A stretch of 64,000 nt of DNA, from assembly GCA_023974075.1 (NCBI GenBank), contig CM043788.1, positions 21,188,996 to 21,252,995 on the forward strand, read 5' to 3'. The notes under the pieces were generated by a model, which was not told the origin of the DNA, searched no databases, and was given only the letters and a program-made list of their open reading frames with translations. Both the position numbers and the translations under genes were made by a program. Position 1 is the stretch's first letter. The number at the start of each line of letters is the position of its first letter. Shown piece by piece: positions 47,681 to 61,132 of this stretch. This DNA is from Chaenocephalus aceratus. Its lineage: Eukaryota > Chordata > Actinopteri > Perciformes > Channichthyidae.

Positions 47681-47681
47681 G

Positions 47682-47682
<1 letters not shown>

Positions 47683-47748
<66 letters not shown>

Positions 47749-47826
47749 GGCGCGTGTGCGTGTGTGGTGTGCGTGCGCGTGTGTGTGTGTGCGTGTGTGT
47801 GTGTGTGTGCATGCGTGCGTGCATGT
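47683..47826 (+). repeat. (TG)n microsatellite with CG/CA variants
   Basis: An uninterrupted (TG)n run to about 47744, then TG mixed with CG and CATG units to 47826. Confidence 0.95.
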
Positions 47827-47994
47827 GCATGGGCATCCTGTGTGTGTGGGCAGACAGTGAGGTGGAGTTGTCATGCTGGGCAGAACATATCTGAATGTTC
47901 ATAACCAAACATCTATACGCCTGTGCACACACTCACTCAGGTGAACACTACATTCCCCATGAGATGTAAACAATATAACAAAACAAAATAAAGA

Positions 47995-48620
47995 TAATGG
48001 CATAAAGCTGAGGAGAGCAGCATGAGGTGGAGAGGAAAGGGAGAAAGACGTGAGGTAGATGGAGACATCGAGAGGAAAGACACAATGGCAGAGAGAGGAA
48101 GAGAAAGAGTGTTAGGCAGGAGACTCTGTGTGGGTTGACTTTCTCTCTTTCTCTGGTGCTATGGTAACATACAGAGCTGCAGCTAATCATAGGAGAGGAG
48201 AAAGAGGAAAGGAGAGGAGAGAAAGACACAAGAGAGGGACGAGTGGGAAGGGGTGAGAAAGGATGGAAAGGAGAGATGAGAGGAGAAATTGAGTGAAATG
48301 AGAGAGAGAGGAAAGGATCGGGATGAGAATCAATCTGTACATTTGATTTGCCATGTTTGCTATCAAATATGAGGGAAAAGAAAATGTAACAAAACAAACA
48401 GACATGAGAAGAAAGGAGACACACCAGAAAGGAAAGGAGACATGATGAGGAAACAAAAAAGGGGATGTAGAAGACAACATGAACAGAAAGAAAAGGAGAG
48501 GAGAGAGGAGGTGAGGAAACTAGAAGGGGGGTAAAGAAGGACTCAAATGAAAACAGAAGGAAGGAAAGAAAGACACAAAAGGAAAGGCCATTACAAAGGG
48601 AATACCAACATTAATGGGGA
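47995..48620. repeat. Purine-rich low-complexity tract
   Basis: Dense GAGA, GGAA and AAAG on the plus strand. Minus-strand frames here are serine/leucine/proline artefacts of composition. Confidence 0.75.
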
Positions 48621-51260
48621 GAGGAGGAGTAAGGATTTCATAAATCTTATCTTAAACCAAAATAAAGATGATGGATTGATAAGACCTCATTGGTTTTCCA
48701 AGCCATAAATTCAAAAGACGAACATGTAAGATCTCCTGAGATCATTCAGTACTGATTTATTTCCAAATGAAGGAATGTCTAACAGCTTTAAGTACATTTT
48801 GAAACTAGACCATACTGTATCACAAAAAAGAAATACAGTTTTTAGCCAAGGCAGCGGCAGAAATAGGAAATAGATCAAGATGGATTGTCATGAAATGTGA
48901 TGCGGCCTGTCTGTATCTTGTCGTTATAGGTTGGTTTTCTGTTGGCAGATATAAGATGCAGAGACACACGTTAGGTAGATTTCCACCTCTGCTGCTTTAT
49001 TTTTAGATCTTCGGTGAAGTGTTTTGATAGCTTGTCCTGATACAAAATGTATTGATTCTGAACAGACGGCGTTTAATTGTCTCCACCGTCACCAATCGTC
49101 CATCACAAGAGGAATTGCTATTTAATTAACATACAGTTAGTCTATTTAATATATGATGCTCAACAGTTTCCTTTCCCCCCCAATATATATTTCCTCTAGA
49201 TCAGATATATATTCATTGTTAAATATTAGAAACTGTTTGTAGGCAGACTTCTGGTTTGTTTGTTGTTGTGACATTTGAAAATACAAATAATCAGAAAACA
49301 CAACAGTCCTTTGTTCCAGAGCCTGTTGTATTATGTCTGCCCTGGAGTACAATTAGCACAACATGACTCACAACAGCATTCAGCCTCATGAAGTAAGGTG
49401 AGCATGTTGTCCCCTGATGGAGAGGCACCAGTTCTTACCTTCACGTGACACTAACACATGCACATGCAATAAGCAGCAGCGGACAGCAATTAAGGACACA
49501 CACTACTCAACTCAACTTTACTTTAGTATTAATGCTTTGCAATGATATGTTGTCTGAAGTGGAAATTGGTCCTAAAGTACACAACATGTGTTCAAAGATG
49601 CCTATAGGCAAAGATAATTTCGCGAGATTGATCACTTTTTCATGTTTCTCTTGTCACAGGCAATGCTTATCTGAAGCTGCACGGGAGACAAAGATGATGG
49701 GTTTTTGTTGGGGAATCACGGGTTAAAATGCCTTTTATATTGTTAATCATAGTTTGAACCTTGTAATTGAACTCTGTTATGTGTCAGATGAGGGAAATAT
49801 CCCCGTATTTCTCACCATTTCAAAATCCTACTGGGAATGATGCAACCATACAGTAACTACACAGATAGACAAGAAACACACACACATCAGACTATGTAAT
49901 AAATATCTTTATACACTGCATTCACGACCAGAAGTTGTTTTCCAACTCTCTGCTTGTATGTCAGTTAATAGGTCAGGATTCCCCAGTTGAAACTGGACCT
50001 ACTTTAATTTGATTTGTTTACATCCTGTATATTGTCTCTTATTCTAACTACACCTCTCTTTGGGTTTTCCAGTGCTTGCAACTTGCTGATCCCCATAATA
50101 GATCCATACAGGGGTTTATTACTTTATAACAGTTGCAAGAGTGGAGTGAGTGAGGTGTCAGTGAAGCTCTTGTCTTAGTTTATGCCTTTGGTGTCTGTGT
50201 CCTCAAATCATAAATCATGCTGTTTTCTCTCAAGTCAAGGGGTTTTAATCAACAGTTACTGCTGTTTCAAACTGCAATAGTCCCACAATTACTCCATAAC
50301 AAACAAAACATACAACACTAAGTATTTTGAGAACCCTTAAATAGCCTTTTGTACAAATGGATAAGTTCCATCCCATTTTCAACAAAGAGGACTACTGGAA
50401 ATGACTTAAAAATCTCCAAATAGGCCTGTTTCACACCAACCAAACCGCTGAGGTATTGCTAATAACATTAACAACAGTACAGTGCTACATAAACTGCCCA
50501 TTAAGCAATGAAGGTGTGAAAGTGACCCTGAAACTGGGCGCTGATTGGTAATCTTGTTTTTCTTCACTTCTGCATGTATCATAAAACATATATAATGTCA
50601 GAGTGAAGTCAATAGAGCTGTTGAACCACTTGTTTTTGGCAGAGACATGTCTCATAGCTCCTGAGAGGTCTAATCAGCCAAAAGTGAAAACATCTGTGTC
50701 CCAATGTAAGTTGTGCTCAGCACTAGAATCATATCCCTCCTCCTAATGAAGAGCTAGTCCATGACCTCCAGTTTAAATCAGAGCACAACCTGCCCAGAGA
50801 CTCTTTTCAGAAATCGTCAATCTTCAAAATGGTAGTTCTCCAACAAAGAGAGGAAAGACAGTTTACCCTTTGTAATTACTGAGGATTTATCAGGGACATG
50901 TTGCATTCATGACTTATGGTGGGATAATTATTTTTTGTAGATTTGTGGGATGATATCAGCTGCAGTTACAAACAACACACTTACTCCTCAGGCAGATAGA
51001 TCAAATGAAAATACCGTCAACTTAGTAGTTAAAATATCCCAAACTGCTTCACAGTCTATTGACATAGCCCAGCTTGACACCATCCTTTCCTATTAGCAAT
51101 TAAACTGCTGAAGCCAAATAAAGATGTTCAATAGGCACATGTTGCCATGCTGACTATTGGATGATATTGCTTAGCAACTACAATTGTTTGTAGGATGTTA
51201 AAACTAAAGAGTGCTGCATGAGTGTGATATGGTTGGGGATACACATATACTGTATAAAAG
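48620..51260. other. Non-coding DNA, nothing recognised
   Basis: AT-rich sequence without recognised repeats or exon-like segments. Confidence 0.45.
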
Positions 51261-51261
51261 A

Positions 51262-51380
51262 AAAGGAAGTAGTCACCACAACGTCACCTATTGGTTTGTG
51301 GACGGTTTTGAAGCCACCATCTTGGCTTTTTGGAATTAGAAGAAGTGACACGTGAGGGTGTAGCATCTTTAGGCAAAGAC
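51262..51380 (+). repeat. Possible dispersed repeat fragment
   Basis: The phrase 'cacctattggtttgtggac' followed by 'ttttgaagcca' is familiar from fish repeats that lie near genes. Identification rests on memory and the borders are unknown. Confidence 0.3.
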
Positions 51381-52790
51381 AATGTTACAATTATCTTTAA
51401 TATACTAAATATATTACACTATGAAAATGTTCAAGTTGTAAGACGAGAACATGGAGAGCACCCAAACTGGAAAATGCTGTGGTACAGCCCTAAAGCATAT
51501 CCGGCTGTATTGTCTATTTTACTCTAGTCAAGACAAAAATATTGTAAAGAATATGTTTACTGAGGCAACAAATCAAGTGAGGAGTAGGATCATTCTCTCA
51601 AAGACTTCTATACAATCAGAAAGATTATTAGAAAGGAGGCATGTTCAGGGCATTTCCGCATTGGATTTACTTTTTAGGCTGAAGCCTGTAGGAGTCATCG
51701 TGTCAAAAATGCTTGAGAAAGACTGTGAAACTCAGAAACAAAAACCCACCACGTCCTCCACACAGGAATCTGCTCAGAGGGAATCCATATACCACAGCAT
51801 AGGATTCACACATTAGATGAAACCACTACATTACATAATGTGTTCATCTGCTTGTTCCAACATTTACATGTTTTCATTTGCTGCACCACTACATCTGAAT
51901 TATCTAGATGTGAAGGTGCATTATTTTGAAACATGTAAATGTATAAAATGATGCACAAGCAACCCTATTTTACAGTGAAATAAAGGGTATTGTTTTGATA
52001 CAGGATTTGTTAATTATTTTAACACTTAAAAATGTATTCTGGAAGTATAAATTGGCCCAGATTAAGGTACAAATTGAAGGTTTTTGTTGCCAGCAGGCAA
52101 TTAGCTTATACAACAGTGGGAACAGCTATCCTAGCTATCCTGTTCATACATTGGTTTTAGCTTCATATTTAGAATGTACACAGGACATTTAAATCATGCA
52201 TCTCCTCATTTTAAGGCAAAACTGGATTTGGCATACAGTTTAGTTAAAGTTGGGTTTAACTGAGGGATTAGAAATGCATGTTCTCAGTCTGGGCACTCAA
52301 GAACAAATGTGTGTGACTGTCTATGATTGTATACAATATAATAATACACATTTCTTCTATATTTTATTTCCTGTGGGAGATTTCAGAAACATTACATAGC
52401 CCCAGTATGAGCACACTATTGATTTAATATTGTTTCAATTATAAGATGTCTAATCGTAGTATTCAGACATGTTATTTCAGCATACGCTTGCAATTGAATT
52501 TGCTATTAATTAGTTTAGAATTTCCTGCTGACACCGTGCAACATACTTGTTGTCACTGATACACTGTCCTGCTGTGATCTTTCAGGCTGTGCTGAAACAT
52601 GATTGAAACCTTTACCAGTCAGGAGAGATTTGAGGCAGGATTTAAGGATTTAATCACTGTGTGACTGTGCACTTGGCTAGAAGAATCTCTTAGCTGTGGG
52701 ACATCCCAGTGAATCCGTGGGCTCAGGTGAATACCATGTACTTGTGATGTTGTGGGCTAAAATCTGGCTCCTACTCTCCCCCCTCCCCTT
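51381..52790. other. Non-coding DNA, nothing recognised
   Basis: Scattered short open frames but no supported splice pairs. Confidence 0.45.
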
Positions 52791-52810
52791 TCTCTGCTCT
52801 TCATGCAGTC

Positions 52811-52968
52811 TAATGAAGCTGAACGGATCCCAACGCTTTGTATCTGACAGAGCTGTGAAGATGAGATGTTACCTCCTACGCAGGCAGGCAGGCAGTAGCT
52901 TGAGAGACCTGAACACCTCCGACTGTAGCTGCTGTAATGCTATGGAATATCTTAATATCTCTCGCTGA
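52811..52968 (+). CDS. Possible terminal coding exon, plus strand
   Basis: A long pyrimidine tract ending 'ctctgctcttcatgcag' is a textbook splice acceptor ending at 52808. After it the frame stays open for about 50 codons (LMKLNGSQRFVSDRAVKM...) to a TGA at 52966-52968. Composition is mixed, with several Cys, Ser and Arg residues, and no domain is recognised. No matching upstream exon was found, and no AATAAA was confirmed close behind. It may be chance. Confidence 0.2.
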
Positions 52969-52999
52969 TAGCAAACCGGAAAACCTGCAGCCTCTATCT

Positions 53000-54640
53000 G
53001 AGCTGCTTGCTAAACTGATTTATTCTGTAGATTTATATCTGCAGCGATAGTCTGAATCCTTGTGTGGACTAATAGCAGAACTTTAGTCGCTGTTAGGCTT
53101 CATAAACATGTTAACTGTATACAGAATCCATTTGGTTTACCTACTTCAAATTCAGAAATCCTGAAGGCTGCCATGTTGGTCAGTTATCTTCTAGTTGACA
53201 AGATGGAGCAGAGTTTTGTGAGCAGAGTGAGTCAGTTACATCAAGATGGTTGGAAGTGTGTCGAACATGGGCAGGGGGAGCACAACATCCTTTTCAAAAA
53301 CATATGTTCAACAAGGCTGTTCTATCTATGCACACGTTTAAGATCTATAAAACATGACATACTGATGAGGACTTTGATGATAAGCATAACCCAATTAATG
53401 AAAAGTATATCAGGGAATTGTACTGCTGTATCCAGGATTCAACTGGTAAAATAAGTCAGGAAATGTCACATCTAATTTACTAAATGAAATGTTTCTGAAT
53501 ATTATTTGTTGTATTCATTTGTATGAATTGTATCCAACTACATTAGGATCTAAACGTTTGAATATTCTTCACTACACTTTTTGTTGTTGTTATGCCTTCA
53601 CAAAAGTACAAAACCACAATCTGTCATTTTGCATCAGTAACTATATATAACCAAAGGATGGTCTCCATTCAAAAGTCAAATAATACAATGTGTTCCCTTA
53701 CACAGGGTACCTCAGCTGTCAAAATCTCTTTGTCCCTGAATGACATTTTTAGATATCGGGTGCGATTTCATCCCTAGTTCAACCCCTAAATCCAAAATCC
53801 CAGCATTACAACAAAACAAAATACTTCCAGCAGATAAAACTTTTCACACCTGATTTAAATCATCCTAAAAGTGTTCAAGGCAATCTCAGGTGGTCGGCCA
53901 GAAGACTCTCGGCATGAGAGCGGCCGAGCAGAAAGCCAAGTCACCTGACGTGCACAGATAAATCCTGAGGGCGATTTCAATCCAACACACAACATGTGTC
54001 TTGTCTCATTTTATAATCCTTTAGATTGTAACACACAAGAAGAGTTTTTCAGCTGCCCACTTGTTAGCTCCGACATCTGTCACACTAATACATTGCTGTA
54101 AATCCTGTGACATTCAGTGACATATACATGCAGATTGATGGATTCCTCCACACTAAGAACAGCCTCTACGTCTATAGGTTACAGTAGAAAACACAGAGTT
54201 TCCAAATGGCCAAGGCAATGAAGCTTTTCTGAACTAGTGACAGCATGATGCTGCACAGCCCTGATACTGGAGTAGAGATGGAGCATTATGTAATTAATAC
54301 TCCCCCTCCTATGCAGATACAGTAGGCAAGCCCAGAAATCCTTGCCTCAGCTGTAACTTTAGCCACGAAATGACTGAAAAAACCCTTATGTCGGGTGTCA
54401 TTTTAATCACTGAGGCTCCTATAATTCCATATAGACCAGCAGCTCTTGACTCAGCTAAAGCCTTTGCATACTGTAAAACAGGCATATACAGTTACCTCCT
54501 CTACAGCCACGCAGCATGCAGAAAACCTTTTCTGTACAACCCACACATATTTTCATCTGATGTAAAATAACAAATGAACCTTTTATCCCATAATTCACAA
54601 CACAGGTGACTGTTAAAGCCAAGACAGAGAAAAGTGATGA
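53000..54640. other. Non-coding DNA, nothing recognised
   Basis: No supported feature. Open frames at about 53062-53454 and 54370-54570 lack splice context. Confidence 0.45.
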
Positions 54641-54652
54641 GGGGCTTCTCTT

Positions 54653-54985
54653 ACCAACAAATCCCCCCTTCTTCAGGAATTTTTTCCTCTCCCTTCAGCC
54701 GGCTTGCTCCAGCGCTCCAGCTTTCATCTTTCCGGTGAAGAGAGCGAAGGACTTTAAATAATTAGCATTCCTCGTGCTCTGGTGTTTTTCTCTCTGTCTC
54801 CTCCAGATTTCTCCACAGTCTCCGAGGGCGGATACAGGAGCATCGGTGATACACTGCCGCGCGCTCCGCTGCAGGAGGCTGAACGTCAATCAAACAGGTA
54901 ACCTAGGGAACCGCTGGGCCCGCCTACACTACACTACCCCCACCCCCTACAGCCGGCCGCTGATTGGTCGGATGACGGAGAACCA
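54653..54985. promoter_or_regulatory. GC-rich candidate promoter / first exon
   Basis: The one clearly GC- and CpG-rich stretch in the right half ('ccgcgcgctccgctgcagg' and neighbours). It contains an inverted CCAAT box ('ctgattggtcgg') and 'gattgacgttc'. On the minus strand an exon could end at 'GGATTTGTTG|gtaagag' (about 54652/54653), preceded by purine-rich 5'-UTR-like sequence with a short upstream frame MKAGALEQAG. On the plus strand 'ctctgtctcctccag' and 'AAACAG|gtaacc' (about 54807 to 54897) could bound an exon. Both readings are possible. If the minus reading holds, a gene starts here and its first intron covers much of the window to the left. Confidence 0.45.
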
Positions 54986-55066
54986 GAAGTCCTTGCAGAT
55001 CCACAGATGGTACAGAGCTGAGGTGGGATCATGCACAGAGCCAAACAAACAGTAGTGGATTGCGGT

Positions 55067-55930
<864 letters not shown>

Positions 55931-55934
55931 GTGT

Positions 55935-56436
55935 TACTCAATCGCGAGGATGCTAGCTTGGTAGTCGCGTACTTCCAAGTCACTTCCTTCAGAAACGAAG
56001 CAAGTATGCTTCCAAGCCACGGCTTCGGAAAACGAAGAAGAATGGAACAGGCTAACAAGTGTGCCACTCTCTCTAACGGTTTCAACATAAACTGTACCGA
56101 AAATAAATACCTCACGATGTCCATCTAATTATGAACTTGCTTTACTTTCACGGAACACATTTTTGATGATAACAAACAAATGTAACAAAGTAACATATTT
56201 ACATGTTCTACGCCACTACATACTTACATTTAAATGTGTGCTGCGTCGGTTCAGCAATTCTCCGCAAGCGTTTTTGAAATCTCTGTGCGCAAAGCATTGT
56301 GGGGATTTTAAGGACGCGAAGTCTACCCATGTGCAGCCTCGAAATTTCCCCCAAACCAAGGACGCGGCCTCGGTGGAATTCCCAGTATGCTGGAGATTAG
56401 AACAGTCCTTCGGCGGCACTCGATGACGTAGCATCC
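55935..56436. repeat. Possible degenerate TIR element
   Basis: 'aggatgctag' near the left end and 'gtagcatcct' near the right end are inverted. The GC-rich interior ('ggacgcggcctcgg') differs from the surroundings. No target duplication was seen. Confidence 0.35.
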
Positions 56437-56496
56437 TTGAAATATTGGCTTGGAATCCAGAATCCTCGAGATTGAGAAACGGCCTTGTATTGAGTT

Positions 56497-57574
56497 CTAC
56501 GGTGGCCCTGAAGTGCAAGTCAAAACAGCATTTCAGGAAACACCACAGCATTTCACAAAACACTATGCAGGGATCACCAACTACATTTGTCCAAGGGCCA
56601 AAATTGCTAGTGGAGCACGCTCAGCTACTGCGGAGCGCATTAAGCTTAGCAGACTCTTCACGCTAACGAAGGATCACTTCTCGGCTACTGTCCCGCAGCT
56701 GCTGCCTCTCTATAAGCCCCGCCCCCTCTCCAGCGCGTCTTTTTTGAATGACAGGAGTAAACACAGCTGACAGCCGCGGTGAAACCTGAAACTCGAGCGA
56801 TCAGAGCGATGCGAATATTTGGGGCTTATATCCATGTAAATACTATGGTAGACTAAAACAAAATTAAAGATATTTTACCGTGATTTAATTGTAAATGAAT
56901 ACACATTTAAAAAATGATGCCGAAGTAACAACATAGCCTAGTGATACCAGTTAGTAAAAACTATGAATTAACGCTGTGACAAGTCTGCAGACAAGACGGC
57001 AGGCGGAAAAGCTTTTAAAATGCGTGTTTTCTGAATGGAGATCGGATCGATCAGGATAAACCAACCTGTAGCTGCTCCGTCCACACTCACAACAACGGCA
57101 TACAGACATAAATAAAGCAGCGACTGTATTCACCATGACACAGACAGTCTGTCTGTGGTTTGTTCATATTTAACTTTTGTCCAGTTTCTGAACAGATATG
57201 AGGAGCTGTGAGCTCTGTGTGCTAAGAGGGCTGATGTTTCGGGACATGTTGCGCTGTCGGGTGCTGACCAATCACAAAGCGTCATTTATTGACTGGCAGC
57301 AAAAACAACCAATCACAGCAGTGCTTCTCTGACTGGCTCTGTCCAATCACAAACACAAGTGTTCTCCTTAAAGGAATACCCTTTCCGTATAAGTTGAAAT
57401 GCTGTGGTGTTTTCTCAAATGCTGTGGTGTTTTCTCAAATGCTGTGGTGTTTTGTGAAATGCTGAGGTGTTTTCTCATACTGCTGTGGTGTTTTCTCAAA
57501 TGCTGTGGTGTTTTGTAAAATGCTGTGGTGTTTTGTGAAATGCTGTGTTGACTTGCAGTTCAGGGCCACCGTAG
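56497..57574. mobile_element. Composite TIR element (1078 bp) with tandem repeats
   Basis: The ends are CTACGGTGGCCCTGAA and TTCAGGGCCACCGTAG, an exact 16-bp inverted repeat that continues for about 50 bp with few mismatches. AGTT occurs on both sides (56493-56496 and 57575-57578), fitting a 4-bp target duplication (5 bp, GAGTT, if one end base is reassigned). Inside are a hAT-like end ('cagggatcaccaact', 56567), a 380-bp block shared with the element at 17544 (about 56870-57240), and a 20-bp tandem array. It is non-coding. Confidence 0.8.
57397..57551 (+). repeat. 20-bp minisatellite, about 7.5 copies
   Basis: Tandem units of 'gctgtggtgttttctcaaat' with single-base variants. The inverted end of the same element (56510-56565) has one to two units in the opposite orientation. 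Confidence 0.95.
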
Positions 57575-58006
57575 AGTTCAACCCAAAATATATAATTAAT
57601 ATTTAGGAGTGTTCTCTTTAACAAATACTGAAAGAAAAATGAGCTGAAGTACATCTCAAATTGAGTTGAATTTGCCACACTGTGACTGTTATTATACTAG
57701 TTCAGTGTGATTCACTGCTAACATCCCATATTGTGGAGACACATTCACACATTGCAATGTCCATGAGACAATTGTGTCATACTTTTGTGATGTGAGTGGC
57801 ATGAGCGAGACAAAAGTTGGCGTTCTAGATCCAAACACATTTATAAATTCTCTAAGAAGCAGCTAGATGTGAGGAAACCCTCTCAAAGGAGATGACCTGC
57901 TAGAAGCTGTCCTACAGTCCTGTGCTAGAAACCTGCGCAGCCAGACTTTCCATTACAGGCCTGCTCTGACCGCAGCTTGGTGTGAATTGGGGGGGGGTGT
58001 ACTCAC

Positions 58007-58105
58007 TGAGGTCTTTCACTGATGACGCTGTGGAGCCAGGCGTCCTCTGGACAGCTGCAGCCAGCCTCTGAGTGCTCATTCGAGGGTAAGAAAACATCAG
58101 GCGGT
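58007..58105 (-). CDS. Candidate internal exon of unidentified minus-strand gene
   Basis: Read on the minus strand, the acceptor 'ttaaattctcag' precedes it and a strong donor 'CTCA|gtgagt' follows. It is 99 bp and open in the frame RLMFSYPRMSTQRLAAAVQR and onward. That frame needs one base from the previous exon, which the candidate microexon at 59568-59592 supplies; the joined codon would be Asp. A second acceptor at 58068/58067 ('gagcactcag') would give a shorter 61-bp exon joining directly in frame to the 60488 exon. If unspliced, the frame reads on to a stop at about 57912. No domain is recognised. The next exon was not found. Confidence 0.4.
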
Positions 58106-58109
58106 CTGA

Positions 58110-59567
58110 GAATTTAAAAAAAGGCATGTTATGAATATTCTAATGGGTGGAAGAAAACATATGGGCTGTGTTAGCTAAATGTGGTTTGAGTACAGAGTGC
58201 AGTAACTGAGAGCTTTTTTACTTTTTTTTTTTTCTCCAGACAGAAGCTCACAGCACTTGGCCCCCAGTTTTACTGTTAGAGTAGGCTGGATTTTGGAGGA
58301 AAAGGACTTGTTTAAAAAGCACTTTCCTTAACTATAGACAATTAATTTACTTCTAAAATAGGCAGGGTTGTACATTTTGAAAATGTCACACACACTTAAA
58401 ACAAAGTGGCATGGCGACAGTAAGCATCAAACACACAGCAGTAACGCAGTGGTTAGAGAACAAACCAAACGTTTTCACAACCTTTAAGTGAGCCAACACA
58501 TTTATTTTTTTATTATCCGTACCGTATTTCAGTGTATGAGTAGGCTATTGGTCTAATATTCAATATTTTTTCCTTTTTGGTTACCACCAGATCTGATCCC
58601 AGATGGAAATAGAGCTGATCTGTGTTTCCCTCCTCTGGGCTGCTTAACAAACACAAAGCACAGTTCTGCATGAAGAGCAATAGGACACATTTATGTCCAA
58701 AGATGCAGCTCTAAACTTATCATGAGAGCCACGCCTGGATGTATGGAGCCTAAACACACAGGTAAACTTGGTTTCCACAAGGTAAATAGGTTATACTGAT
58801 CTAGTTAAGAAGAGTAAGGACTGAGCATGTGGAATAAGTTAGAGGGAAAACAAAAGATGCAATTTGTGATCAAAGTGAGTTAAAATGCCACAGAGGTCTC
58901 ATCATTGTTATATGCACTTTACACTTCATTACACTGTAAAGGTTTTAAAAGTCACAAACTTCTCATAAAGCTGAGAGTTGTTTTTAAAGGTCAGCTTGGC
59001 ATGTCGATAGGTCTAAAAAGGGAAGAATTAAAGAGAAAACAAATGAGGGGAATGATAAAAAGGACTACAATCATTATGCACTAGAGTTAACAGAATGAAT
59101 AAGTGTGTTTGCTTTTCAAATTGTTTCAGATTCTTGCACAATTTCTTTCTGTTGCATTATTGAATTGCATGTTCTTCTGGTGTGCAATTATTAAAAGGGC
59201 ATCTCTGTCTATGCAATTAAGAAATGGGTGCAATGCAAAATGCTACATGCAGCTGAGAGGTCAACAAAGGCAGATGTGTGTTGATGCCAAACCAAAATCA
59301 GCAATATAGGAGGGTAAGAGGCAAGCAGTCAGACACAGAGTGCCGCTCAGTAAGGTCTTACACGTGAGGTATAACTGAACCACACTTCAACTCTCATGCA
59401 CTAAAACACATCTAAATCTGAATGACTAAACCATCATTTATCCACTGTTAACTCCCACACAGCCATTATATGTTTACCTAAGATAATTCTCAAGAACCCA
59501 ACAGGGAATAAGGTGTAAGGGCAACGCTTTATGCATACTGTTCACGTTTAATTTAAGTGTCACTTAC
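58110..59567. other. Presumed intron, nothing else recognised
   Basis: AT-rich, with a T-rich run near 58216-58235. No bordered repeat seen. Confidence 0.4.
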
Positions 59568-59592
59568 CGAGCACTGCAGGAGATTGTATAGC
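59568..59592 (-). CDS. Candidate 25-bp microexon of unidentified minus-strand gene
   Basis: On the minus strand 'tttttaatcaaag' could be an acceptor, and 'GTGCTCG|gtaagtg' is a strong donor. The 25 bp read AIQSPAVL plus one base, in phase with the end of the 60488-60609 exon before it and with the 58007-58105 exon after it. Phase agreement on both sides is the main support. The acceptor tract is short, so this could be fortuitous. Confidence 0.3.
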
Positions 59593-60487
59593 CTTTGATT
59601 AAAAATGCATGTATGCATATCATTATATCATGTCAGTCACATTGAGAGACCAAATTCAAATAGGGTATTAGAGGGAATTGTATTGTATACCATGAGTTGG
59701 GAGAAGAAAATGATGATGGATATTATTATTTGGATGTAGCATCAAAAAAAGGACTGCTTTTGTGTTGCTCTAAGATGAATATTCATTTGAACAAGTTTTT
59801 TTTCCTAGCTGCTGGATGACTCATCAACCCTGTTTTCCATTATGCCTGGGTATCCCTCATGACAACATTTCCTATTTTAGGGTGGATTAGGATGGAAAAC
59901 TTTCCATAGATGTCGCAATAGGATTTAATTTAGATGGTTAACCGTGTTTTTTGTTATATTTTTGTGCAAGAGATCACTGTACCCGCTGAAAAGCCAGATC
60001 AATGCAAGAATAAAAAAGTGACAGCTATGAGCTGATAAAGTGCGTAAGTACATCCCCCACATTTGCTGGTCCAACTAGCAAAAGCAGTTTATTTATGTAA
60101 ATATGAATTAGTTCTACTGAGGTTGCGTAAATCTGGTCCCTGATATTGTGGCACAAATTGTGATTGACCTGCAGACAGAAGGCCAACAAGCCCAATTAAT
60201 GAAAGCCAGTGAGGACAAAAAGAACTGAAAGACTGATGAGATATTGTAAAAACATAAGATAGTGTGTAGTGCCTGTCACCGTAACTCTGTCAATACAGCT
60301 ATGCTCAGAGGATAGAGATTACTCAACTTCAACTAAAAAAAGTGTATTTTTATTAAATTCTGGTCTAAAATGTATTTTCACATCATCAGTGTTACCTTGC
60401 TGAAATGAAAACACACTCCACATTGGAAGTTGTTTTCGAAATTGCTATACACTACAGTCTTATGGTATCAAACTGAGGGTGAAATAC

Positions 60488-60609
60488 CTGTTTGGTCACA
60501 TCATTGTTCTCTCGTCCTGGGGTGAAGCCTTTCCAGCGGGGTCTGAGCTGACCGAGAATCTGCAGGAGGGGATCCTCAGGAGGCAGCTGGTCAGAGAGCA
60601 ACACCAGAG
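60488..60609 (-). CDS. Internal exon of unidentified minus-strand gene
   Basis: A 122-bp exon on the minus strand, with an acceptor ending 'ccaactgtcatag' and a donor 'CCAAACAG|gtattt'. Only one frame is open throughout. It takes two bases to finish a split codon, then encodes 40 residues including LVLLSDQLPPEDPLLQILGQ and LRPRWKGFTPGRENNDVTKQ. That frame fits the single leftover base of the upstream exon at 60986-61132 and gives Ala at the junction. The peptide looks like ordinary globular protein, with leucine-rich helices and no low complexity. The exon ends on a codon boundary. I cannot name the protein. The plus-strand frame over the same bases lacks a good donor and is judged a shadow. 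Confidence 0.6.
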
Positions 60610-60985
60610 CTATGACAGTTGGAGATTTCTCACAAATACATGTTTATCCTACTGTGAAAAGCTGACTGTTAAAGCTGATGTGATTTGTCAAAATGAACAA
60701 GTGCAGTAGAAATTCCTTGCAGTGTTAACATAAAAATAAGTAATGAAATCACCGTCCCCCAACATTGAAGTCATTTAGGATAGTAAATGTTAAAAATAGT
60801 GTAGTTTCTACGAAGCCTCCTAATAAAACGTTTACATTGTGATATGTGCTGTTCTTGGAATGAAAGTCTATGAATAATGGTTATTGTTTGTTGTTAAATA
60901 TGTTGCGATTCTGACACTGTACCCAAAATGAAGTTAGGGTGGTTGTCTTCTTGTTTTTGTGTGTTCATCAGGAGAGAGGACTGAC

Positions 60986-61132
60986 CTTGAGCTGATTCAG
61001 AGGGAGAGCTTCCTGCAGATTTACGGCAGAGAGATGGAGCCCAGGCCCATGAGAGACCCTCCTCCGCCTCCCCCACAGATACTCCCACTCCAGCTGAAGA
61101 CTCACATTCATGCAGCTCTTTCACTAGTACAT
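60986..61132 (-). CDS. Internal exon of unidentified minus-strand gene
   Basis: A 147-bp exon with the acceptor 'aactctaacag' and donor 'CTCAAG|gtcagt'. The open frame uses two bases of a split codon, then 48 codons starting VLVKELHECESSAGVGVSVG, then a single base. The middle is acidic and Gly/Ser-rich (VGEAEEGLSWAWAPSLCRKS) and the end is serine-rich, so it may be partly disordered. Its starting phase fits a preceding exon that ends with one extra base; both the ATG exon at 62189-62234 and a possible exon at 61504-61559 do. The plus strand also has an open proline-rich frame here with a usable acceptor, but it does not pair as well with its neighbour. Confidence 0.55.

Noticed and set aside
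47631..47932. Open frames over the second (TG)n run
   Set aside because: Microsatellite artefacts.
47948..48480. 158- and 97-residue minus-strand frames
   Set aside because: Composition artefact of a purine-rich tract, with no splice sites or domain.
51330..51816. Plus-strand frames of 65 and 121 residues
   Set aside because: They overlap a likely repeat fragment, lack splice sites and show no conserved motif.
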